A DNA stretch of 8,302 nt from Micrococcales bacterium (GCA_003157445.1 PMJN01000080.1:1-8302), one strand, 5' to 3'. Numbered from the stretch's first letter, positions 1 through 7,458 are shown. A program made the numbers and translations. The notes: generated from the sequence alone by a model not told the origin.

Positions 1-411
1 CTGTAGCGTCTCAACGGCCAGGGTAGGGGTTGCCAGCACCTCGTTGACAGCGGAGAACAGTGAGGCCGTCACGATCAGGTGCCGGCCCAGGGGGTGGGCG
101 ACCAGTGCCTCGCGAACATGGGTGTCGGGGCAGGCGACGGCCACGGGGATCCCGGGCCAGTCACGAACATGTCGACCTGCCGTCGCAAGCACCTCGATGG
201 CGACCGGTTCAGCGTCCTGGAGCACGGCCGAGAGGTCACAGACCACGGCGCGGGGTCCGTCGGCCAGAGCCAGTTGGATCGCCCGGTCCAGATCCTCGAC
301 GACATCACCCAACCGGCCCGCGACCTCAACGACCAACACCTGGCGAATGGCATTTTTCCAGGCCCGCACCTTGCGACCCGGGGCAGGACGACCGACTGTT
401 TCAGTTCGCAT
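1..411 (-). CDS. STAS-domain protein (anti-sigma factor antagonist-like), 3' end outside window
   Basis: The minus-strand frame from ATG 411 is open to the window edge (137 codons), so the C-terminus is missing. From about residue 25 the protein reads as a STAS fold: a first strand (VLVVEVAGRLGDV), an acidic helix, the strand AVVCDLSAV (residues 55-63), a helix, then a strand PVAVACPDT followed by REALVAHPLGRHLIVTASL. STAS proteins usually bind anti-sigma kinases in partner-switching pathways; that role is inferred here. The family's phosphorylated DS(S/T)G motif is replaced by DAEP (residues 66-69). The start is uncertain: the frame stays open upstream with GTG codons at 468 and 495, and no candidate has a clear Shine-Dalgarno sequence. 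Related actinobacterial STAS proteins can carry a C-terminal histidine-kinase-like ATPase domain, but the window ends too early to tell. The overlapping longer frame at 75-641 on the same strand is not coding. Confidence 0.72.
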   Translation of the reverse strand, partial: MRTETVGRPAPGRKVRAWKNAIRQVLVVEVAGRLGDVVEDLDRAIQLALADGPRAVVCDLSAVLQDAEPVAIEVLATAGRHVRDWPGIPVAVACPDTHVREALVAHPLGRHLIVTASLFSAVNEVLATPTLAVETLQ

Positions 412-541
412 CTCGGAGGCCAGGTAGCCGACGATCTTAGTGGGAAACGGGATCGGCGACAGACCCACCCGAGCGTCCGTGAAGAAGTCGTGCACATTAT
501 TGGGTGGCTGAACCAAAACGGACTCAATTCGGTGGTCCCGG

Positions 542-547
542 ATTCTA
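542..547 (-). promoter_or_regulatory. Possible -10 element for the STAS gene
   Basis: TAGAAT on the minus strand lies upstream of the STAS gene. No matching -35 hexamer is seen at 16-18 bases. The gap between the GAF-ANTAR stop and ATG 411 is 270 bases, long enough for a separate promoter. A start of transcription near 535 would leave about 40 bases before GTG 495 and about 125 before ATG 411. Nothing else recognisable was found in this gap. Confidence 0.2.
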
Positions 548-681
548 GGACACGGGCCACCGAGGTTCGGGAGTAGCACGAGCAAGAAACCTGCGCCGCC
601 AGATTCGGGAGAGACGCAGCAAATGCGACCTTAACACCCAAGACAATCCCGACCTGAGTTCAGACCGACGGGCTTCCGGGC

Positions 682-1383
682 TCAGACATGAAGCCCTACG
701 GCAACGATTGCCTCCGCGACAAGCCGCAGGCTGGCGTTGTTGTTGCGGGCGTGCCCGCGCATGAGTTGGTAGGCCTGATCGATGGTGACCGAGTTCTGCT
801 GGGCCGTGATCCCCTTAGCCTGTTCAATGACCACACGCGACTCCAGCGCGTGCTGCAACTGCTCGGTCAACTGCTCCTGCTGGCGCAGTTTGGAGGCGTT
901 GACCACGTAGCTGGTCGCCACGTTGGCCAGCACTCCGGCCACCGCAATCTCCTCGTCCGACCAGACGCGCGGCCCGGACGCGTAGAGGTTGAGCGCGCCG
1001 ATGATCTGATCGGCGAGCCGCATCGGGATTCCGGCGACGCCGGCCACTGAAAGATGGGTGGCCGCGGCCGAGAACTCCGGCCATCGGGCGGACTCTTCGC
1101 GCACGTCGGTTACCCGAACCACATCACCGGTGTCGTAGGCATCCCTGCATGGGCCCGCCTGCTGCTGCTCCTGATTGCGCTCCAGATCCCCGGAGGCCTC
1201 GCTCACCGCAGTCACGAAACGCAGCCGTCCGTCGTCGGCCATTGTGACCCCGGCACCGGAAAGGCCCAGCACTGCGGTGACGCTCTCGGTAAGTTCGGTC
1301 AGCACAGTCTCAAGGTCGTAGCGTGCCGGAAGAACCACGGCGAATCTTGACAACGTCTTGAGAAATAGAGGCTGGTCATACAT
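682..1383 (-). CDS. GAF and ANTAR domain protein, putative RNA-binding transcription antiterminator
   Basis: This 233-residue protein has an N-terminal GAF domain (about 20-165) with the typical GPCRDA segment (77-82), the strand GIPMRLADQIIGALNLY (118-134) and a helix DEEIAVAGVLANVA (143-156). A short charged, Gln-rich helix (about 164-180) leads into a C-terminal ANTAR domain (about 172-228) recognised by ALESRVVIEQAKGI and the closing helix LRLVAEAIV. ANTAR proteins bind paired small hairpins in nascent RNA and let polymerase read through a terminator; the GAF domain senses a ligand or partner. The ligand and RNA targets here are unknown. The length is normal for this class in actinobacteria. 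The ATG start is preceded by a good Shine-Dalgarno sequence (GAGGGA, 8 bases away), unlike the other genes here. A STAS gene follows downstream in the same direction, which fits a signalling locus. Confidence 0.9.
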   Translation of the reverse strand: MYDQPLFLKTLSRFAVVLPARYDLETVLTELTESVTAVLGLSGAGVTMADDGRLRFVTAVSEASGDLERNQEQQQAGPCRDAYDTGDVVRVTDVREESARWPEFSAAATHLSVAGVAGIPMRLADQIIGALNLYASGPRVWSDEEIAVAGVLANVATSYVVNASKLRQQEQLTEQLQHALESRVVIEQAKGITAQQNSVTIDQAYQLMRGHARNNNASLRLVAEAIVAVGLHV

Positions 1384-1388
1384 TGCGA

Positions 1389-1406
1389 GCGTCCCTCGGT
1401 TGACGC
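1389..1406 (-). promoter_or_regulatory. Shine-Dalgarno hairpin of the GAF-ANTAR gene
   Basis: On the minus strand GCGTC (1406-1402) pairs perfectly with GACGC (1393-1389) around an 8-base loop (AACCGAGG). The Shine-Dalgarno GAGGGA (1397-1392) lies half in the loop and half in the 3' arm of the stem, ending 8 bases before ATG 1383. Folding would partly hide the ribosome site, so it could set or control translation. The loop does not match the hexaloop (A at 1, G at 4) known for ANTAR target hairpins, so autoregulation by the ANTAR protein itself is not supported by this element alone. Confidence 0.35.
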
Positions 1407-1441
1407 CGCCGGTCGACGACTCACCGCAGCGCGGGACCGAA

Positions 1442-1447
1442 ACTATA
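1442..1447 (-). promoter_or_regulatory. Candidate -10 element for the GAF-ANTAR gene
   Basis: TATAGT on the minus strand, a close match to the TANNNT actinobacterial -10, stands in an AT-rich patch (CTTTATAGTT) within otherwise GC-rich DNA. The -35 region at 17-18 bases is not recognisable. Transcription from about 1435 would give a leader of roughly 50 bases that includes the Shine-Dalgarno hairpin. Confidence 0.4.
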
Positions 1448-1523
1448 AAGATCGTGCGTCACCGCTCGGGCGCCACATGCTTACTTCAACCCTACGTCTG
1501 AAATATGCTGCCGGCGGGTTTTT

Positions 1524-1545
1524 GGGTGACCGCATCTGCGCACCC
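1524..1545 (-). terminator. Weak hairpin downstream of ptrB
   Basis: In the minus-strand transcript GGGTG-CGC-AGAT-GCG-GT-CACCC can form an 8-bp stem with a 2-base bulge and a 4-base loop, starting 44 bases after the ptrB stop. It is followed by AAAAA rather than a U tract, so it is not a canonical intrinsic terminator. It might be a U-tract-less actinobacterial terminator or simply a chance fold. Confidence 0.2.
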
Positions 1546-1588
1546 GAGCCTGGCAACGGGTGCACCTGCCTTCGGCCGACAAACACCC

Positions 1589-3700
1589 CTAGCTGACGCC
1601 CACCTGATCCATCAGGAACGCGAGCTCCCAGGCGTACTGCTTCCATGCGTCATAGCGACCGCTCTTGCCGCCATGGCCCGCAACCATCTCGATCTTGAAC
1701 AAGATGGGTCGTTGCACTGGGTCGCTGGTCACGGTCTCACGCAGGCGGGCCACCCACTTAGCAGGTTCGACGAAGTACACGCGGGTGTCGTTCAGGCTGG
1801 TGGTCGCCAAGATGGCGGGATAGACGCCTGGCTCGACGTTCTCGTAAGGCGAGTAACTCTTCATGTACCAGTAGACCTCCTCGTCGTGAAGGGGGTCGCC
1901 CCACTCCTCCCACTCCGGCACGGTCAAGGGAAGCGACGGGTCGAGAATCGTGGTGAGCGGGTCGACGAAGGGGACTGCAGCATGGATTGCCCTGAATCGC
2001 CCCGGCGCAAGGTTGGCGACTGCGCCCATGAGCAAACCGCCGGCCGATCCGCCCTCCGCGACGCAGCGATCCGGCGCCACCCATCCGGAGCTGACCAGAT
2101 GGTCAGCGCAGGCAAGGAAGTCGGTGAAGGTGTTCGCCTTGTGCTCCATCTTGCCGAAGTCATACCACTGGCGTCCCATCTCCCCGCCTCCGCGCACATG
2201 GGCAATGGCATAGACGAACCCCCGGTCCAGCAGGGACAGACGGGCCACTGAGAAGTAGGGGTCGATAGAGATCTCATAGGCGCCGTAGCCATAGAGCAGC
2301 CCCGGAGCCGTGCCATCCGCGGTCAGGCCGCGCCGATGAATCAACGAGATCGGCACCAGCGTCCCATCGGCTGCGGTCGCCCACTCGCGCCGCTGAACAT
2401 AGTCGGACGGGTCGTATCCACCAAGCACCGGCTGAGCCTTGAGCAGAGTGTACTCACCAGTGCCGAGGTCGTAGTCCGAAATGGTCTTGGGAGTGACCAT
2501 CGACTCGAACACGACCTGCACCGCTGAGGTCTCATACTCCGGGTTGTTACCGGTCCCGACCGAGTACAACGGCTCGTCGAAGGCGAGGTCCTGCGCTGGG
2601 CCAAAACCCGAGGGGACCGACCGGTCGCGCGGTATCACCCTCAGTGCCGTGAGCCCATCACGTCGCAGGGAAACCACTGCATGGGAGGCGAAGGCCTCAA
2701 CAGCCAGCAGACGCTCTCCGGGAACAGTCTGTGCCAACGGCGACCACTGCTGGTGACCCGTGGCATCCAGGGGTGCCTGTGCCAGCTCAAAATCGGGGTG
2801 GTTTGCGTTGTGCACGATCAGCAGACGATCTCCCGCCGGCTCGACGTCGTACTCAACCCCGTGGCGACGAGGGGTCACCACGCGAGGCTGGCCAAGAGGC
2901 AGTGCAGCATCGAGCAACAACACCTCGGAGGTCAGTTTGGAACTTACCTGGATGATGACCCAGGCGTCGTCGCGCGAGGACCCGATCCCCATCCAGAACC
3001 GTTCGTCCGGCTCCTCGAACACCAGGACATCGTCCTGGGCGGGGGTGCACACCTGGTGGCGCCAGACCTGATAGGGACGCCACGAATCATCCATCCGGGT
3101 GTAGAAGAGGTGCTGCCCGTCCAGCGACCACACCGCGCCGTATCCGATCGCAGTGACCGCCTCGTCGACCAGAGCGCCGGTTTCGATGTCCCTGACCCGC
3201 AGGGCGAACCGCTCGTCACCCTCAAAGTCCACGGCATAGGCGATCCTGCGCCCGTCCATGCTCACCTCGAAGGCCCCCAGCGAGAAGAACTCGTGCCCCT
3301 GCGCCTCAAGGTTGCCGTCCAGCAACAACTGCTCACCCTCGGGTGTGACCCCAGGCTCCAGACGTGGTCGCCCCCGCCCCACCACCTTACGAACCCGACA
3401 CTGGTCGGCATACTGCTTGCCCTCGAACGTACGCGAGTAGTACCACCAGCCGCGGTAGGCCTCGGGCACCGACAGGTCTGTCTCCTGGGTCCGCGACTTG
3501 ATCTCGTCGAAGATCTGCACTCGCAGAGGTTCGAGATGACTCGTCATGGCCTCGGCGTAAGCGTTCTCATCCTCAAGGTGCGCAATCACCTCGGGGTCGT
3601 CCCTGTCCCGCAACCACTCGAATGGGTCGATGACCCGGTCACCGTGGTGCTCACGAACGTGCTCGAGGTGTTTGGTGACGACAGGCTTTACGGTGTTCAC
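1589..3700 (-). CDS. ptrB: Oligopeptidase B (protease II), prolyl oligopeptidase family S9A
   Basis: This is a cytoplasmic serine peptidase that cuts short peptides after Arg or Lys. From GTG 3700 it has 703 residues, close to the usual ~690. An N-terminal segment (HHGDRVIDPFEWLRD) leads into a beta-propeller (about 60-395) that restricts access to small peptides, then the alpha/beta-hydrolase domain, opening with the typical GGYDPSDYVQRREWATAADG. The triad is complete: Ser552 in GGSAGG, Asp638 in LNDTR and His676 in AGHGGKSGR. Glu596 and Glu598 in PEWEEWGDP sit 44 and 46 residues after the serine, as do the S1 glutamates of enterobacterial oligopeptidase B, supporting trypsin-like specificity. 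The frame extends to TTG 3748, but neither start has a Shine-Dalgarno sequence; GTG 3700 gives the N-terminal length typical of homologues. The start lies 86 bases after the dnaE stop on the same strand, so co-transcription is possible. It has no signal peptide. Confidence 0.93.
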   Translation of the reverse strand: MNTVKPVVTKHLEHVREHHGDRVIDPFEWLRDRDDPEVIAHLEDENAYAEAMTSHLEPLRVQIFDEIKSRTQETDLSVPEAYRGWWYYSRTFEGKQYADQCRVRKVVGRGRPRLEPGVTPEGEQLLLDGNLEAQGHEFFSLGAFEVSMDGRRIAYAVDFEGDERFALRVRDIETGALVDEAVTAIGYGAVWSLDGQHLFYTRMDDSWRPYQVWRHQVCTPAQDDVLVFEEPDERFWMGIGSSRDDAWVIIQVSSKLTSEVLLLDAALPLGQPRVVTPRRHGVEYDVEPAGDRLLIVHNANHPDFELAQAPLDATGHQQWSPLAQTVPGERLLAVEAFASHAVVSLRRDGLTALRVIPRDRSVPSGFGPAQDLAFDEPLYSVGTGNNPEYETSAVQVVFESMVTPKTISDYDLGTGEYTLLKAQPVLGGYDPSDYVQRREWATAADGTLVPISLIHRRGLTADGTAPGLLYGYGAYEISIDPYFSVARLSLLDRGFVYAIAHVRGGGEMGRQWYDFGKMEHKANTFTDFLACADHLVSSGWVAPDRCVAEGGSAGGLLMGAVANLAPGRFRAIHAAVPFVDPLTTILDPSLPLTVPEWEEWGDPLHDEEVYWYMKSYSPYENVEPGVYPAILATTSLNDTRVYFVEPAKWVARLRETVTSDPVQRPILFKIEMVAGHGGKSGRYDAWKQYAWELAFLMDQVGVS

Positions 3701-3786
3701 AACGGAACGGTAGCCGACAAACCCGCTCCCATCCGGAGCGCCCACCAAGGCGGCTGGTCAGGTGGCTGCTGTGCACCGCCAGCACC

Positions 3787-6700
3787 TCAGGTCAAGCAGG
3801 CAGGTCCAAGAAGAGCTTTCAGGTCACCGAACAGGGCCGGAGACGCGCTCACACGTAGGGAGTCGTCGAGCCGCATGAGCACCGAGCGCCCCGGTTGCGT
3901 GAGTTTGAGGTGAACCTCGGTCACCCCAGGGTGCTCACTGAGCACCCTCTTAATTCGCTCCGCCAGGCCGTTAGTGGCCCTGCTCAATGGCAGGGACACC
4001 ACCACAGGCCCTCGCGGCCCCTCCTTGATGTCGGGCAGGGTGAGCTCCTGGGCGAAGATCGTCGGTGTCTCATCGCGGCGGTTCAGACGCCCTCGCACCA
4101 CGCACACGACGTCGTGGCTGAGCATGGTCGAAACGGTCATGTAGGCCGACGGGAAGAAGAGACACTCGATTGCACCATCGAGGTCCTCGACCGTGGCAAT
4201 GGCCCAGAGGTCACCCTTCTTGGTGCGCTTGACCTGCAGCCCTGTGATCAGCCCGGCGATGGTGACGTTGGCACCGTCAGCCTTGCTGTCGTCACCGGTC
4301 AGCGATGCGATTGAGGTGTCTGCGTGTTGGGCCAGGACGTGCTCGATGCCGAACAGCGGGTGATCAGAGACGTAAAGGCCGAGCATCTCGCGTTCGAATG
4401 CCAGCAGCGTTGACTTGTCCCACTCCATCGTCGGAATCGGGGGCATCGTCAGCAAGGACGTCCTAACCCCACCGTCAGCGCCCTGTGCTCCGCCTGCTGC
4501 GTCACCGAAGCTAAAGCCCCCAAAGAGCGAGTCCTGACCGATGGCCTCCTGCCTCTTCTCGTCCACCAGCGCGTCGATGTAGGCCTCATGGATACGAACC
4601 AGACCCTGACGGGTGTGCTGCATGGAGTCGAAGGAGCCGCCCTTGATCAGCGACTCGATGGTGCGTTTGTTGCACACGACGGCCGGTGACTTGCGCACAA
4701 AGTCCTCGAAGGAGACGAACCGCCCCTTGTCCTGACGTGCGGCCACGATCGCCTCAACCACGTTGTGGCCGACGTTGCGGATGGCGGCCAGGCCGAAGCG
4801 GATGTCGGTCCCGACCGCAGTGAAGTTGGCTGAGCTCTCGTTGACATCCGGTGGCAGAACCTTGATACCCATTCGACGGCACTCGTTGAGGTAGAGGGCA
4901 GACTTGTCCTTGTCGTCGCGCACGCTGGTCAGCACGGCTGCCATGTACTCAGCCGGATAGTTAGCCTTCAGGTAGGCGGTCCAGTAGGAGACCAGTCCGT
5001 AGGCCGCACTGTGCGCCTTGTTGAACGCGTAGTCAGAGAAAGGGACCAGAACATCCCACAGGGCTTTGATGGCGGCAGGGCTAAAACCGTTAGCCACCAT
5101 GCCTGCCTCAAAGCCGAGGTACTCAGCGTCCAGCACCGATCGCTTCTTCTTGCCCATGGCGCGGCGCAGCAGGTCAGCCTTGCCCAGCGTGTAGCCGGCG
5201 AGCTTCTGGGCAATCTCCATCACCTGCTCCTGATAGACGATCAGGCCATAGGTTGTGCCCAGCAACGGCTCCAGCGCGTGTGCCAGCTCCGGGTGTGGAT
5301 AGGAGATCTCCTGCTGATGGTTCTTGCGCAAGGCATAGTTCGTGTGCGAGTTGGCCCCCATCGGGCCCGGACGGTAGAGCGCGCCCACCGCTGAGATGTC
5401 CTCGAAGTTATCCGGCTTCATCAGGCGCAACAATGCACGCATCGGGCCGCCATCGAACTGGAAGACGCCTAGGGTCTCGCCCCGGCCCAGCAGCTCGTAG
5501 GTGGCTGGGTCGTTCAGTGTCTTGCTCAAGGCGTCAAGGTCGATCTCGTCGCCACGGTTGCTTCGGACGTTGATCAACGCATCGTCCAGGATGGTCAGGT
5601 TGCGCAGGCCGAGGAAGTCCATCTTGACCAGCCCGAGGGCCTCGCAGCTGGGATAGTCGAACTGGGTGATGATCTGGCCGTCCTGCTCGCGGCGCATGAT
5701 CGGGATCAGGTCCAGAAGTGGCGCGCTGGACATGATGACCCCCGCTGCGTGCACGCCCCACTGGCGCTTCAGCCCCTCGAGGCCCAAAGCCGTCTTGACG
5801 ACCTCCTGAGCCTGAGGGTCGTCATCGTGAACCTGACGGAACGCCGCAGCCTCGGCATAACGCTTGTGCTGGGGGTCGAAGATCCCCGACAGGGGCACGT
5901 CCTTGCCCATGATCGCCGGCGGCATCGCCTTCGTGAGCTTCTCACCCATGGAGAACGGGAAACCCATCACCCGCGAGGCGTCCTTAACCGCCTGTTTGGC
6001 CTTGATGGTGCCGTAGGTGACGATTTGGGCGACGCGCTCCTCGCCATATTTCTCGGTAACGTAGTGAATCACCTCGCCACGGCGTCGCTCATCGAAGTCG
6101 ATGTCGAAGTCGGGCAGAGAAGCGCGCTCGGGGTTGAGGAACCGCTCGAAGATCAGACCGTGCTTCAACGGGTCGAGGTCAGTGATCTCCATGACATAAG
6201 CACACATGGAACCTGCCCCTGACCCACGGCCGGGCCCGACCCGAATGCCGTTCTTCTTGGACCAGCCGATGAAGTCGGCGACCACCAGGAAGTACCCCGG
6301 GTAACCTTTGGAGACGATGACCTCGGTCTCGTACTCCGCCTGCCTGCGGACCGTATCCGGGACCCCAGCGGGGTAGCGTACGTGGAGCCCGCGCTCCACC
6401 TCCTTGATGAACCAGGAGGTCTCGTCCTCACCCTCGGGGCACGGAAAGCGAGGCATGTAGGCACCTTCGCCCTCGCTGAATGTCACGTCGCACTGCTGGG
6501 CGACCAACAGTGTGTTGTCGCACGCCTCGGGCAGCTCGCGCCAAAGGTGACGCATCTGCTCTGGGCTCTTGAGGTAGAACTCGTCGGCGTCGAACTTGAA
6601 CCGGTTCGGGTCCATCAAAGTCGAGCCGGACTGTACGCAGAGCAGCGCCGCATGGGCCTTGGCGTCCTCGGCCTTGGTGTAGTGAAGGTCGTTGGTCGCG

Positions 6701-7383
6701 AGCAGGGGCAGACCGAGGTCCTTGGACAAGCGAATCAGGTCCTTCATGGTCCGGCGCTCGATATCGATGCCGTGGTCCATGACCTCGCAGTAGAAATTCT
6801 CCGCGCCCAAGATGTCGCGGAACTCAGCTGCCGCCTCAACCGCCTCGCGGTACTGACCCTGGCGCAGCCGGGTCTGGATCTCGCCACCGGCGCACCCCGT
6901 CGTGCCGATCAGACCCTGACCATAGTTCGCCAGCAACTCACGGTCGATGCGCGGCTTGAAGTAGTAACCCTCCATCGAGGCCAGCGAGCTCATCCGAAAG
7001 AGGTTGTGCATGCCTTCGGTAGTGCGCGCCAGCAGCGTCATGTGCGTGTAGGCGCCCGAACCTGAGACGTCATCGCGACCGCCGTCACCGAACTTGACGC
7101 GGGTCTTGTCTGTGCGGTGCGTGCCAGGAGTGAGGTAGGCCTCCAGTCCGATGATCGGCTTGATCCCGTACTTCTTGGCCTTGGACCAGAACTCGTAGGC
7201 CCCAAAGATGTATCCGTGGTCCGTCGTGGCCAGCGCGGGCATGCCCATCTGCGCGGCGTTCTCGAACAGCTCGTCAATCCGGGCAGCGCCATCGAGCATT
7301 GAGTACTCGGTATGCACGTGCAAGTGGACGAAGCTCTTGTCGGGCGAACCCGCTGCGGGAGAGGACAACTGAGACATTGACAC
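3787..7383 (-). CDS. dnaE: DNA polymerase III alpha subunit (DnaE1 type)
   Basis: The replicative polymerase catalytic subunit, 1198 residues, a normal length and with no intein. Domains in order, numbered from GTG 7383: PHP (about 18-290), polymerase core (about 300-850), helix-hairpin-helix (about 860-900), OB fold (about 1038-1118) and a C-terminal domain ending SPALFGDLKALLGPACL. Polymerase metal-binding aspartates lie in PDFDIDF (425, 427 and 429 include two of them) and Asp589 in VKMDFLGL. All nine PHP metal ligands known from mycobacterial DnaE1 are present (His22, His24, Asp31, His56, Glu81, His114, Cys164, Asp232, His234), so built-in 3'-5' proofreading is expected. QDSLF (950-954, bases 4536-4522) is a good beta-clamp binding motif. 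The start may instead be ATG 7377, two codons in; no Shine-Dalgarno precedes either. It lies 75 bases after rluD. Confidence 0.98.
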   Translation of the reverse strand: MSMSQLSSPAAGSPDKSFVHLHVHTEYSMLDGAARIDELFENAAQMGMPALATTDHGYIFGAYEFWSKAKKYGIKPIIGLEAYLTPGTHRTDKTRVKFGDGGRDDVSGSGAYTHMTLLARTTEGMHNLFRMSSLASMEGYYFKPRIDRELLANYGQGLIGTTGCAGGEIQTRLRQGQYREAVEAAAEFRDILGAENFYCEVMDHGIDIERRTMKDLIRLSKDLGLPLLATNDLHYTKAEDAKAHAALLCVQSGSTLMDPNRFKFDADEFYLKSPEQMRHLWRELPEACDNTLLVAQQCDVTFSEGEGAYMPRFPCPEGEDETSWFIKEVERGLHVRYPAGVPDTVRRQAEYETEVIVSKGYPGYFLVVADFIGWSKKNGIRVGPGRGSGAGSMCAYVMEITDLDPLKHGLIFERFLNPERASLPDFDIDFDERRRGEVIHYVTEKYGEERVAQIVTYGTIKAKQAVKDASRVMGFPFSMGEKLTKAMPPAIMGKDVPLSGIFDPQHKRYAEAAAFRQVHDDDPQAQEVVKTALGLEGLKRQWGVHAAGVIMSSAPLLDLIPIMRREQDGQIITQFDYPSCEALGLVKMDFLGLRNLTILDDALINVRSNRGDEIDLDALSKTLNDPATYELLGRGETLGVFQFDGGPMRALLRLMKPDNFEDISAVGALYRPGPMGANSHTNYALRKNHQQEISYPHPELAHALEPLLGTTYGLIVYQEQVMEIAQKLAGYTLGKADLLRRAMGKKKRSVLDAEYLGFEAGMVANGFSPAAIKALWDVLVPFSDYAFNKAHSAAYGLVSYWTAYLKANYPAEYMAAVLTSVRDDKDKSALYLNECRRMGIKVLPPDVNESSANFTAVGTDIRFGLAAIRNVGHNVVEAIVAARQDKGRFVSFEDFVRKSPAVVCNKRTIESLIKGGSFDSMQHTRQGLVRIHEAYIDALVDEKRQEAIGQDSLFGGFSFGDAAGGAQGADGGVRTSLLTMPPIPTMEWDKSTLLAFEREMLGLYVSDHPLFGIEHVLAQHADTSIASLTGDDSKADGANVTIAGLITGLQVKRTKKGDLWAIATVEDLDGAIECLFFPSAYMTVSTMLSHDVVCVVRGRLNRRDETPTIFAQELTLPDIKEGPRGPVVVSLPLSRATNGLAERIKRVLSEHPGVTEVHLKLTQPGRSVLMRLDDSLRVSASPALFGDLKALLGPACLT

Positions 7384-7385
7384 AG

Positions 7386-7391
7386 AGTCTA
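7386..7391 (-). promoter_or_regulatory. Possible -10 of a near-leaderless dnaE promoter
   Basis: TAGACT on the minus strand fits TANNNT and ends 8 bases before ATG 7377, the spacing expected when transcription starts at or just before the start codon. No Shine-Dalgarno is present, which suits a leaderless mRNA. If this is the promoter, GTG 7383 cannot be the start. The -35 region is weak (GAACA about 17-18 bases upstream). Confidence 0.25.
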
Positions 7392-7440
7392 TGCCGGGCT
7401 GCGGACACTGTTCGTATGCCGTGCCGTCGCTGGGCGGAGC

Positions 7441-7453
7441 CTGTCAGGGACAG
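7441..7453 (-). other. Small perfect hairpin just after rluD
   Basis: CTGTC-CCT-GACAG on the minus strand forms a 5-bp stem with a 3-base loop five bases after the rluD stop codon. There is no U tract. It is too short to be a strong intrinsic terminator but could mark the 3' end of the upstream transcript. Confidence 0.2.
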
Positions 7454-7458
7454 AACCC

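Noticed and set aside
412..681. A hidden small gene between the GAF-ANTAR and STAS genes
   Set aside because: No frame here gives a coherent product apart from a possible N-terminal extension of the STAS protein.
1519..1545. TTTTT next to a hairpin as an intrinsic terminator
   Set aside because: On the plus strand the T run comes before the hairpin, and on the minus strand the hairpin is followed by A residues, so the order is wrong for either strand.
1505..2251. Plus-strand open frame of 248 codons over the 3' part of ptrB
   Set aside because: It lies antisense to the catalytic domain of ptrB, has no recognisable motif, and its amino-acid make-up fits a shadow frame.
2681..3913. Long plus-strand open frame (410 codons) over ptrB and the end of dnaE
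   Set aside because: It is antisense to clearly homologous genes, has no domain, and is explained by high GC with few stops in the opposite frame.
6382..7065. Plus-strand open frame of 227 codons inside dnaE, and similar ones elsewhere in dnaE
   Set aside because: These mirror conserved dnaE codons and their translations show no family features.
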